Positions 8,572 to 16,374 of a stretch of DNA of 53,273 bases are shown here, in pieces. The stretch spans positions 1 through 53,273 of the forward strand of contig JAXMBN010000038.1 in NCBI GenBank assembly GCA_046349875.1. The letters run 5' to 3'. Each line of letters opens with the position of its first letter. Within the stretch, counting starts at the first letter, position 1. Made by a program: the position numbers and the translations under genes. The DNA is from JAXMBN01 sp046349875 (GTDB lineage: Bacteria; Planctomycetota; Planctomycetia; Pirellulales; Pirellulaceae). The notes under the pieces were generated by a model. The model saw only the letters and a program-made list of their open reading frames with translations, was not told the origin of the DNA and did not search any database.

Positions 8572-9855
8572 ATGACCACCCGATTTCCTCGCATGTTTAG
8601 GGTCCAACAACGATTTCCCGCACCGCGGGTGGAACGCGTTTCGGAAAAAGTCCACGAGGAACTGCAGCGATTGCAGTTGCACCATCGAGTTCAGGCGGGG
8701 CAGTCGGTGGCCATCACCGTTGGAAGCCGCGGAATCCACGGGATTGCGACCATCATCCGCGCCGTCGTGGATCATTGTTACGCACTCGGGGCCAAGCCGT
8801 TCTTGGTTCCTGCCATGGGATCGCATGGAGGTGGAACTGCCGAAGGGCAAGTGCAGCTCTTGTCGGAGTTTGGTGTCACAGAAGAGACGATGGGGTGCCC
8901 GATTCGCAGTTCCATGGAAACGATTGTAGTGTGTACCGCCAAGGAAGGTTTTCCAGTTCACTTCGATCGCTTCGCTTCGGAAGCGGATCACGTGTTGGTG
9001 GTGAACCGAATCAAGCCTCACACGCGTTTTCACGGCGCGATTGAAAGCGGACTCATGAAAATGATGTTGATTGGTCTCGGCAAGCACCAAGGTGCCTTGG
9101 TCTACCATCGCATCATCATGAACTACTCCTTCGATCAAATCGTGCGGAGTGTCGCTCGCGAGGTAATCGCCAAGTGCAAGATTTTGGCTGGACTTGCCAT
9201 CTTGGAAAATGCAGATGAAGAAACCGCAGAACTGGTGGGAGTACTCCCTGAGGCTATCGAATCCACCGAACCTAGCTTACTGGAACGCGTGAAAAGCTAC
9301 ATGCCAAGGCTTCCCTTCGATCATGCGCAGCTATTGATCGTGGACCAAATCGGTAAAAACATTAGTGGTACCGGGATGGATACCAATGTGATTGGACGCA
9401 AGTTCAATGACCATGCTTGCACAGGAGGCGAACGGCCCAACATTCACCTGATCTATGTCCGTTCGTTGACGCACGAAACACATGGAAATGCATCGGGGAT
9501 TGGAATCGCCGAGTTATGCCATCGTCGTGTCATCGATACGATGGACGTTCAAGTGACTCGGATCAATTGCATCACGGCGGGGCATATCACTGCTGGAATG
9601 ATTCCTCTCGACTACCCTTCGGATCGACAGGCTCTGGAAGTGGCGCTATCGCAAGCGGGATGGTGTGAACCACAGAATGTGCCGATCCAATGGATTCACA
9701 ATACGCTCAAACTTGGCGAAGTCGAATGCTCGGAAGCCTATTGGCAAGAAGCTCAATCCCGATCCGATTTGATCCTTCTTGAGGAGCCTCGCGAAATCCT
9801 GTTCAATCGCGACGGCGACTTCGAAGAACGATTCGCGGATGCATCGCATGCTTGA
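8572..9855 (+). CDS. LarA-like (DUF2088, lactate racemase domain) protein
   Basis: The 427-residue protein has the features of proteins annotated as lactate racemase domain-containing: VAITVGSRGIHGIATI, PFLVPAMGSHGGGTAEGQ, IRSSMET, VNRIKPHTRFHG and ESGLMKMMLIGLGKHQGA. LarA itself racemises lactate with a nickel-pincer nucleotide; this homolog is distant and its substrate is unknown. No LarB, LarC or LarE maturation genes are seen nearby, so nickel dependence cannot be assumed. ATG at 8572 is chosen because GGAGG lies at 8562-8566; the frame is open further upstream. It runs in the same direction as the DinB gene 57 bases downstream. Confidence 0.8.
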   Translation: MTTRFPRMFRVQQRFPAPRVERVSEKVHEELQRLQLHHRVQAGQSVAITVGSRGIHGIATIIRAVVDHCYALGAKPFLVPAMGSHGGGTAEGQVQLLSEFGVTEETMGCPIRSSMETIVVCTAKEGFPVHFDRFASEADHVLVVNRIKPHTRFHGAIESGLMKMMLIGLGKHQGALVYHRIIMNYSFDQIVRSVAREVIAKCKILAGLAILENADEETAELVGVLPEAIESTEPSLLERVKSYMPRLPFDHAQLLIVDQIGKNISGTGMDTNVIGRKFNDHACTGGERPNIHLIYVRSLTHETHGNASGIGIAELCHRRVIDTMDVQVTRINCITAGHITAGMIPLDYPSDRQALEVALSQAGWCEPQNVPIQWIHNTLKLGEVECSEAYWQEAQSRSDLILLEEPREILFNRDGDFEERFADASHA

Positions 9856-9912
9856 TGGATGCAAACGCTCAAGTAGGAAGAACAATGTCTGTTTTTGTTA
9901 GAGAGACGAACG

Positions 9913-10980
9913 ATGGAACGAATGAGTGTATTGAATCAACTCTATGCGTACAGTGATTGGGCCAACGCCAAGATATTGGAGCGTTGCTTAAAACTAACCG
10001 ATTCGCAACTCGATCAACCTCGCGATCTCGGACCAGGGACATTGCGGCAAACTCTGTACCATGTGGCGATGGCCGAGCTCATTTGGCTTGAACGTTGGAA
10101 GCTGCTTCCATGGCGTCCGTTTCCTACGGATGCTCAAGGCATGTCGGTCGCGGACATCGCCAACTTGCTGAAAGATTTGAGTCAACAACGGTTGGAGTTC
10201 TTCGCCAATCAAAGCAATCTCGAAAGTGAAATCGCTTATCGCAATTTGAAAGGTGATCCCTTCGCCTATCCCTTGATTGAACTCGCCATGCATGTGGCCA
10301 ATCATGGAATCCACCATCGCTCGCAGATTTTGGCATATCTCAAATCTTTCGGAGAAGTCTTTCCAGCAGGTTTGGATTATCTCTTTTTCCGCTTTGCCCA
10401 ACCGGTTGTCGAACAACCTGCAGAAACGATTGCATCCATGCGCGGTTTTGGAATGGAAGTTGGTACAGCGCCTGGATGCTCGATCGAATGGGACAAGAAG
10501 CGTATCCTGCGTTACTTTGCCTATCACGATTGGTGCAATGATATGGTCCTCGACCTCGCTTCACACCTATCTTCTGAGTCGCTCGATCGGGACCACGGCA
10601 TGGGGCCAGGTACCATTCGTAAAACGCTCCTTCATTTGTTGGATGCCGAACGTTGGTGGTTGCAGAATTGGAAAGATCCTCAGCCTTGGGAGCATTCTGA
10701 TCCGCAGATGACCATCGAAGCGTTGCGATCGCAATGGATATCGTTGCGCCAGCATCGCCGCACATTTGTGGAGTCCTTGTCCGAATCGACAGCCGATCGC
10801 GTCGTCGAGGTCTTTGTCGTCGGTATGAAAGTACGCGTCGTCGTGTCGGAATCGTTGATGCAATTGTGTTGCCACGGGACGCACCACCGCGCGCAAGCGA
10901 TCAACATGCTTCGTCAAGAAGGGGAAAAAGCGGCCCCTTCCGATTACGTTGTTTGGCTCAAAGACAATCCATTGGCCTAG
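9913..10980 (+). CDS. Protein with two tandem DinB-type four-helix domains
   Basis: Two DinB-like domains are fused in one chain of 355 residues. Domain 1 (about 1-165) has LYAYSDWANAKILERC, YHVAMAE and HGIHHRSQI. Domain 2 (about 195-355) repeats the pattern with FAYHDWCNDMVL, LLHLLDAERWW and HGTHHRAQ. The three spaced histidines form the metal-binding triad of the DinB/YfiT-like metalloenzymes, several of which are thiol transferases. Most relatives carry one domain. ATG at 9913 is preceded by a purine-rich GAGAGACGAA; a TTG at 9895 is less likely. The substrate is unknown. Confidence 0.8.
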   Translation: MERMSVLNQLYAYSDWANAKILERCLKLTDSQLDQPRDLGPGTLRQTLYHVAMAELIWLERWKLLPWRPFPTDAQGMSVADIANLLKDLSQQRLEFFANQSNLESEIAYRNLKGDPFAYPLIELAMHVANHGIHHRSQILAYLKSFGEVFPAGLDYLFFRFAQPVVEQPAETIASMRGFGMEVGTAPGCSIEWDKKRILRYFAYHDWCNDMVLDLASHLSSESLDRDHGMGPGTIRKTLLHLLDAERWWLQNWKDPQPWEHSDPQMTIEALRSQWISLRQHRRTFVESLSESTADRVVEVFVVGMKVRVVVSESLMQLCCHGTHHRAQAINMLRQEGEKAAPSDYVVWLKDNPLA

Positions 10981-10995
10981 TTTTGCCCATTATTT

Positions 10996-11778
10996 CTAGC
11001 GAGCATCCAAACGCTCATAATGGTTCTTGGTTTCCTGAAATTTGGAGCTCTTGAGAAGAGTTCGAATCTTAGGAAGGAATTCGAATGAGATTTGAGTGAG
11101 CGTTGCTTCCGAATAAAGACCGCCAAAAAACTCCTTGCGATCTAGGATGTCCCTCAAGCCTTGGCTGGAAACTTGATCGAGCAACGCGTAGTGTTGGGTC
11201 ACCAGATCTTCAATGGCCTTTCGTCGCGTCTGCATCTTACTTTCACACTCGGCCTGAATTTGAGCGTCATTCAATGGACCATTGGTACCGTTGGAAACGA
11301 TCCAGGATTCGGATGTCCAAAGGACTTTGGCAGCCAAACGTTCGAGCCGAGGATCGGAGGAGATAGCAACGTGGTCAAACTCATGCGCGATTAACTTCTT
11401 ACCGAAGGGACTGTTCATATCCAAGTTCGAGGGAAGCACCATTTCATGCTGGACCCGAAAGCTTGGATCTACGAGCGCCATTGTTACACGGTATCGATCA
11501 GGTCCTTGGGGTTGCAATCGGTATTGCAGCTTAAAGCGAATGTCGATGCGAAAGATGGTAAGAGCGGATTTGCCTGCTCTTGCTAAGATCGAATCGTCTT
11601 GGACAAATCGAACGCTCCCTTCATCCACCAACCTTAAAAAAGGTGGTGGCAATTCCTTTTGAAAAGCAGCAGCCCATTCGTCTTTCGATCCTTGTGCGAA
11701 TCCATGGGGACAAGTGGCCCCAACCACGCTCAGCGCCACAATCGCTCCCAGAAAGACAAAGGTTCGAGCGATTCGCAT
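10996..11778 (-). CDS. Secreted protein with an HExxH zinc-protease motif
   Basis: The 260-residue protein begins with a Sec signal peptide (hydrophobic residues 7-27, cleavage likely after GFAQ). In the middle is HEFDH (in LIAHEFDHVAIS), a match to the HExxH zinc motif, placed as in secreted DUF922-like predicted proteases. The C-terminal third is charged and helical. Its ATG directly follows the stop codon of the PII gene, with no gap, so the two are likely co-transcribed. Protease activity is inferred only from the motif; the family assignment is uncertain. Confidence 0.6.
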   Translation of the reverse strand: MRIARTFVFLGAIVALSVVGATCPHGFAQGSKDEWAAAFQKELPPPFLRLVDEGSVRFVQDDSILARAGKSALTIFRIDIRFKLQYRLQPQGPDRYRVTMALVDPSFRVQHEMVLPSNLDMNSPFGKKLIAHEFDHVAISSDPRLERLAAKVLWTSESWIVSNGTNGPLNDAQIQAECESKMQTRRKAIEDLVTQHYALLDQVSSQGLRDILDRKEFFGGLYSEATLTQISFEFLPKIRTLLKSSKFQETKNHYERLDAR

Positions 11779-12192
11779 CTACTTTCCTTTCGGCCGCGAC
11801 TTAGAATCCGATAGCGTTTGTTTCGATTTGGGTGGAGCCACCAAGGTACGAATCGGTTCGCGATACGTGGCTTCGTCGTAAGTAGCGATATCGATACCCA
11901 AGGGAGCTGGCAAAACAAAGATCTTGCCGTCCCCCATTCTTCCACTGCGCGCTACTTCCACGATCCGTTTGGTAACGTCGTTCACGTGAACGTCGTCCAC
12001 CCAGCAGCTAATTTCGATTTTAGGGAGAAATGCTAGCGAATACTCGTTTTGGGTATACCGATCGAGATAGCTTTTTTGGCGTCCGTACCCTTTGACTTCG
12101 GTGACTTGGATGGCTTCGACTTGGAATTGGCGAAGGCATTCGAGCACTTTTTCGGCCAGAAAGGGGCGAACGATGGCGACGACTTGCTTCAT
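11779..12192 (-). CDS. PII-family signal transduction protein with a C-terminal extension
   Basis: PII proteins bind ATP, ADP and 2-oxoglutarate and control nitrogen or carbon transport. The family motifs are TEVKGYGRQK, the T-loop segment YTQNEYSLAFLPKIEI with the Tyr equivalent to the uridylylated Tyr51, and RSGRMGDGKIFVLP. The usual length is about 112; here 137 residues end in a basic, disordered tail rich in Lys and Ser. It lacks a neighbouring amtB or glnA and sits instead before a secreted metalloprotease-like gene. It may therefore be a PII-like paralog rather than GlnB. Confidence 0.8.
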   Translation of the reverse strand: MKQVVAIVRPFLAEKVLECLRQFQVEAIQVTEVKGYGRQKSYLDRYTQNEYSLAFLPKIEISCWVDDVHVNDVTKRIVEVARSGRMGDGKIFVLPAPLGIDIATYDEATYREPIRTLVAPPKSKQTLSDSKSRPKGK

Positions 12193-12328
12193 GGGAATCG
12201 GCGATGAGGATTGCGGATGGGCTCAAGAAAAAATTGGGCTAGGCTCTTTAAGCTAGGCTCTGTTATAAGCGAAGTTTAGGTAGTCCCGCAAAGCAAGCAA
12301 TCGGAAATCGGTATCCAAGGAGGGGATC

Positions 12329-13192
12329 ATGCGAAGTATTGCGGTCATCAATCAAAAAGGTGGCGTTGGAAAAACGACCACGGCAGTCAACCTTGCAGCT
12401 GGATTGGCTCAGCTAGGCAAAAAGGTATGCGTGATCGATTTGGATCCGCAGGCTCACGCTTCGTTGCACTTGGGTCAGAATGTGATGCCAGGGCAAACGA
12501 GCGTATACGATATCCTGTGTGGTGACGCCACGATCGCGGACGCGCGAAAACAAGTTCAACCCAATCTCTATTTGATTCCTTCGAATTTGGATTTGGCAGC
12601 AGCCGAAATGGAGCTCGCAGGCGAAGTGGGACGCGAAGTCATTTTGCGTGACAAGCTGCGATTGGACCCCGAGAAGTTTGACTTCGTCATCCTGGATTGT
12701 CCTCCCTCTTTGGGCGTTCTAACCTTGAACGCGCTAACCGCCGTTCAAGAGGTATTTCTTCCTCTACAACCGCACTTTTTGGCACTCCATGGACTCTCCA
12801 AATTGTTGCGAACGATCGAGATCGTAGCCAAACGACTCAACCCCGCCCTGAAGTTGACGGGTGTGGTGCTATGCATGTATGAATCCGCAACTCGCTTGGC
12901 TGCTGAAGTTAGCCGCGATGTTGAAGAGTTTTTCCAAGCTCATACAGCGCATCAAGGCGTGTGGTGTGGTGCCAAGTTCTTTAAGACTCGAATTCGTCGC
13001 AACATCCGATTGGCCGAAGCACCTAGCTTTGGTCAGAGCATTTTCCAATACGCGCCGACCTCGAATGGTACCGAAGACTATTTGTCGCTTGCCTATGAAA
13101 CGTTGGGCGAAGAAGCACCTACGGAGGAAGGCGAAGTAACGGCATATCGAGTCGCAACCGCATCGGCAGCTTCTACGAACGTTCCGGCGTAG
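12329..13192 (+). CDS. parA: ParA/Soj-type chromosome partitioning ATPase
   Basis: This 287-residue P-loop ATPase has the deviant Walker A motif QKGGVGKTTT near residue 9, the Walker A' VIDLDPQAH and the Walker B strand VILDCPPSLG. ParA proteins form ATP-dependent patterns on DNA and move ParB-bound origins. No parB lies beside it in this window, so a MinD-like or other positioning role is possible. The start is firm: AAGGAGGGG ends three bases before ATG. It is divergent from the PII gene, and TTATAA at 12263-12268 between them is a possible -10 element. A stem-loop follows the gene. Confidence 0.87.
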   Translation: MRSIAVINQKGGVGKTTTAVNLAAGLAQLGKKVCVIDLDPQAHASLHLGQNVMPGQTSVYDILCGDATIADARKQVQPNLYLIPSNLDLAAAEMELAGEVGREVILRDKLRLDPEKFDFVILDCPPSLGVLTLNALTAVQEVFLPLQPHFLALHGLSKLLRTIEIVAKRLNPALKLTGVVLCMYESATRLAAEVSRDVEEFFQAHTAHQGVWCGAKFFKTRIRRNIRLAEAPSFGQSIFQYAPTSNGTEDYLSLAYETLGEEAPTEEGEVTAYRVATASAASTNVPA

Positions 13193-13216
13193 GTTCCGTA
13201 AAATTCTCCCAACAAG

Positions 13217-13246
13217 AACTTCCTGGTCTACCATGGCCAGGAAGTT
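13217..13246 (+). terminator. Stem-loop after parA
   Basis: AACTTCCTGG and CCAGGAAGTT form a perfect 10-bp stem with a 10-base loop. No T-run follows, so it is either a Rho-dependent or weak terminator, or an RNA-stabilising hairpin. Confidence 0.45.
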
Positions 13247-13376
13247 GGGCTCGATGCACCAAGCCTCGGAGTCTCGGACGGGGCTCCACTGACAATCGGG
13301 CCGAGGTCGATTAGAATTTCAGCATCGCAGGCGGTTGGACCTTGTCGCATCGATTCTGAATCTATCGAGACTCTTC

Positions 13377-14000
13377 ATGTCGGTTACCGAGCTATCCCAT
13401 CCATTGGTCGCGCATCATCTCAGCATCCTTCGCGACGTCGCCACACCACCTTCTCTCTTTCGTCAGCAGATCCATCGTTTAGCGATGCTCTTAGCGGTCG
13501 AATGTTCGCGAGACCTTCCCTTGGTGCAACGCGAAGTCCAAACTCCATTGCAACGGATGCAAGGAAGTGTTCTCGGATGCCGCATCGCACTTGTACCGAT
13601 ATTGCGAGCCGGATTGGGACTGGTCGACCCCCTTCTGCAATTGATTCCCGATGCCGAAGTGTGGCATTTGGGGATGTATCGCGATGAAGCGACTTCCAAG
13701 CCCGTGGAATACTATTGTAAGCTACCCGAAGGCAATCCTTCCGAAGTTGCATTCGTATTGGATCCGATGCTGGCCACAGGTGGATCCATTCGCATGGCAG
13801 TAGGAGCACTCATGCGATGGGGTGTATCCGATATCCGCGTGCTGAGTGTGATTGGCACCCCGTATGGCATTGAAAAACTACAGTCGGAGTTTCCCAAGGT
13901 TCGCGTTTGGGTTGCCAAGATCGATGAAGGACTCAACGAGCACAACTTTATCGTGCCGGGCCTCGGCGATGCTGGCGACCGCATCTTCAACACTCGTTGA
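13377..14000 (+). CDS. upp: Uracil phosphoribosyltransferase
   Basis: Upp salvages uracil by making UMP from uracil and PRPP. The 207-residue length fits. The PRPP-binding loop DPMLATGGS is clear, and other family segments are LVPILRAGLGLVDP, YRDEAT and the uracil-binding C-terminus GLGDAGDRIFNT. The ATG at 13377 is chosen since MSVTELSHPLVAHHLS matches the family N-terminus; the open frame extends 14 codons further up. It seems to be a single-gene unit. Confidence 0.93.
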   Translation: MSVTELSHPLVAHHLSILRDVATPPSLFRQQIHRLAMLLAVECSRDLPLVQREVQTPLQRMQGSVLGCRIALVPILRAGLGLVDPLLQLIPDAEVWHLGMYRDEATSKPVEYYCKLPEGNPSEVAFVLDPMLATGGSIRMAVGALMRWGVSDIRVLSVIGTPYGIEKLQSEFPKVRVWVAKIDEGLNEHNFIVPGLGDAGDRIFNTR

Positions 14001-14123
14001 TCCAAACGAAGTTCATGCGCGTCCTGAATTGTTTAGCCTTAATCGCTAACACAAGAATAGCTACCACCGAGCTCACGAAGCTCACGAAGATTTGAAACGC
14101 AGTAGTGAACGTGATGGCAGCTT

Positions 14124-14921
14124 TTATTCGTACGACAACGGATATACCGCGCCATCCTCGGTCTCAATCTTTGTATCATTGAGAATGAGCTTGGCATTCT
14201 TGTGTTTGAAAAATCTTCGACGCAATAAGATGGGCAGACGAACGAAGAGCAGCATGCCGAGACTCACGGAAATGAGAGCGAAAGATGGCGGCTCAGGCAC
14301 TGCCGAAATCGTTGCGATGTGCCATGGGTTGGCACCTCCAAGTGTCGTTGGAGGATCGCCAGCTAAGTACGTTCGTTCCCAGTACACGTCATCATCGGCA
14401 AGCGTAGGAGTTCCTTTGCCGTTTCTCGCGATATAACTTTCGCCAACTCCAGGTATCGATCGTCTCCAATCAATCAGTCCGAAATATCCAGTACTACTGG
14501 CATTGATTTCCGATATGCCAAAAATATTGGTTTGAAAAACAACGGGAGCTGGTGGAAGCGAAATATGATTCGCGTCAATGTGGAGAAACGTTCCGCTCAT
14601 GCCCAGCGATGGGTGCGGTACAACCAACGAGTCAACGGTGAGCGTCGGGAGTGAGGGATTGCTGAGCGTGAAAGCCCAACTGATGATTTCAGAAGGATCT
14701 AACAAGCCATCCAAAGCAGCGGTATCGACAACCGTGATATGCCCCGACAAGGTCGAGCCATCTTGATCGCCTGGGAAGTTGTTCAAGTTGTAAATGATTC
14801 CAGCATTCGCGTTTGAACCAATCATTACCAGCCACAACAAGCTGGTTGCCAAGAATCGCAATCGACCGGCTTCCCAATATTTCATGTCGCGGTTCACTTT
14901 CTTTCGCTGAAACTTTTCCAT
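14124..14921 (-). CDS. PEP-CTERM sorted secreted protein
   Basis: The protein (265 residues from ATG 14921) has an N-terminal signal segment ending in GSNANA, a beta-rich middle and a C-terminal sorting signal: AVPEPPSFAL, a hydrophobic helix, then RRRFF. This is the PEP-CTERM signal recognised by exosortase, which anchors or processes exported proteins in exopolysaccharide-producing Gram-negative bacteria. About 30 residues follow the arginine cluster, which is longer than usual. GGTGA precedes ATG 14921; 14885 is an alternative and the frame is open to 14993. Function of the exported domain is unknown. Confidence 0.8.
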   Translation of the reverse strand: MEKFQRKKVNRDMKYWEAGRLRFLATSLLWLVMIGSNANAGIIYNLNNFPGDQDGSTLSGHITVVDTAALDGLLDPSEIISWAFTLSNPSLPTLTVDSLVVPHPSLGMSGTFLHIDANHISLPPAPVVFQTNIFGISEINASSTGYFGLIDWRRSIPGVGESYIARNGKGTPTLADDDVYWERTYLAGDPPTTLGGANPWHIATISAVPEPPSFALISVSLGMLLFVRLPILLRRRFFKHKNAKLILNDTKIETEDGAVYPLSYE

Positions 14922-15040
14922 CTCACCTGAATCAACGGGGCTAGTTTCGATCGCTCGCATTCGTTTTGCAATATCGCAAAGTCGTCTCGACACGAAAATA
15001 AACCAATTTCACGTCAACTCAATCACACCGTGATTTTCAC

Positions 15041-15219
15041 AACCCGAAGCGTCAGTTTTGAGCTGCGCTAATGAGCGGTCGGCGTGCAGAAAGCCTTGGT
15101 TTTCTCAACCCGAAGCGTCAGCGAGGGACGGCATTCTTGATACCACGAAGCGTTAGCAAGGGATGTCTGACAAGGCAAAACCACTGCAAAAGTTGGTCCC
15201 TCGCGCACGCTTCGAGTTG
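15041..15219. repeat. Cluster of dispersed GCGTCAGCGAGGGA-type repeats
   Basis: AACCCGAAGCGTCAG occurs at 15041-15055 and again, extended to GCGAGGGA, at 15106-15128. A diverged copy TACCACGAAGCGTTAGCAAG starts at 15142. An inverted copy TCCCTCGCGCACGCTTCGAGTTG lies at 15197-15219. Such elements are scattered in many planctomycete genomes, where they create spurious reading frames with NPKRQRG. Direct and inverted copies together could fold. The 14922-15326 gap holds nothing else that I recognise. Confidence 0.75.
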
Positions 15220-15326
15220 TGATAACTATCAAATGCCCAACCTTCGCTTTGAGCAATGGTGCCTAGGACTCAATCAAAATAGAGCAGCGATTCTTGTACG
15301 ATGCTCTTGCTCTACCAGTCGGCGTC

Positions 15327-16289
15327 TTACTCAATGCCTGTAAAGACTGGGGCTTCACTTGCCAATGAAAAATCAGTGTCGGAGATAAACAAACAGCCGG
15401 CATTGGGAGAATCGGCCTGACGTTCCTTAGGCATGTGCTCGACCGCAGTCGTGATGATCATTCGGATCTTGCCTTCCCATTCCACCAGTTGCGGGCAAGT
15501 GGCTTGAGGTGATCCCAGTGTTCGCCATACGCTTTCAAGCTTGCCATCCTCAATCCGATACTGACGCGTTTCTCCGTAGGCTGCCGCGTTCGGATTGTAG
15601 AAGCTAATGATCAGGCTCTTTTGATCGGCGGTCATGATCATCCCATCAGGAAAGTCAGCACATGCTCGCAGGTCCAATACCTCGTGCTTCTCCGTCAAGC
15701 GCCCCAAGCCTAGATCGAGTCGATAGCTGACAACGGTCTTGGTGGGAGTATCGATGTCGTAGAGCAGGCAAGCATTCCCGTCGATCCGCACTACCGCCTT
15801 GCCGTTGCTGCAAGTTTGATCAGCCGCTAGTTGAAAGAGTTTCTTGTCCCGTCCACGCCAAAGGTAAAGCCCTGCTTTGGCTTCCGCAAACTTCAAGTCC
15901 TTGCAACCGAATACGAGGTTACCGTCCCAGGTCACGCCATCATTGATGATGGTTCCTGTAACGTGGCTATCGATCCCTTCGATAATGGGCTCCCAAGCAC
16001 CGGTACGCGTGTCGTACACACCGACGGTTCGTTCGCATCCGACGACAAAGCGATGATAATCGGCGAGCGGGAAGGCAAAGCCGGGACGGCCTGGTAACGT
16101 ATAGCTCTGATTGGTTCGCGTACGCAAATTAAAAATGTTGAGTGACCCGACTTGTTGATCGGCGCCATGTTGGATCGCCACCCAAGAAATCAAGCCATCG
16201 CCGCAAGGATACGGTCCCTCTGGCAGGAAGCGAAGTTCATCGATCGGAGGATGATAAAGGACTTGTGCGTCGGAGGTAGGAATCATCAT
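15327..16289 (-). CDS. SMP-30/gluconolactonase-like beta-propeller protein
   Basis: The 320-residue protein matches the SMP-30/gluconolactonase/LRE-like six-bladed propeller. Visible segments are the N-terminal LPEGPYP, the metal-site strand INDGVTWDGNLVFG in the middle and DFPDGMIMTADQKSL in the C-terminal half, with the Asn and Asp expected to bind a divalent cation. Relatives hydrolyse sugar lactones. It lies just downstream of the rpoC terminator on the same strand. There is no obvious ribosome binding site before the two tandem ATG codons (16289 or 16286). No signal peptide is seen, so it is likely cytoplasmic. Confidence 0.82.
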   Translation of the reverse strand: MMIPTSDAQVLYHPPIDELRFLPEGPYPCGDGLISWVAIQHGADQQVGSLNIFNLRTRTNQSYTLPGRPGFAFPLADYHRFVVGCERTVGVYDTRTGAWEPIIEGIDSHVTGTIINDGVTWDGNLVFGCKDLKFAEAKAGLYLWRGRDKKLFQLAADQTCSNGKAVVRIDGNACLLYDIDTPTKTVVSYRLDLGLGRLTEKHEVLDLRACADFPDGMIMTADQKSLIISFYNPNAAAYGETRQYRIEDGKLESVWRTLGSPQATCPQLVEWEGKIRMIITTAVEHMPKERQADSPNAGCLFISDTDFSLASEAPVFTGIE

Positions 16290-16314
16290 CTTTGGTGGGA
16301 TAGTAGGAACTCAA

Positions 16315-16343
16315 TAAAAAAACGGGCGGTCGAAGCCGCCCGT
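16315..16343 (-). terminator. Intrinsic terminator of the rpoBC operon
   Basis: On the minus strand, ACGGGCGG and CCGCCCGT form an 8-bp GC-rich stem with a six-base loop (16322-16343), followed by a run of seven T residues (complement of 16316-16322). It begins 32 bases past the rpoC stop codon. This is a textbook Rho-independent terminator. Confidence 0.92.
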
Positions 16344-16374
16344 TACTCATCGATTTCGATAAGCTCGCTAGGGC

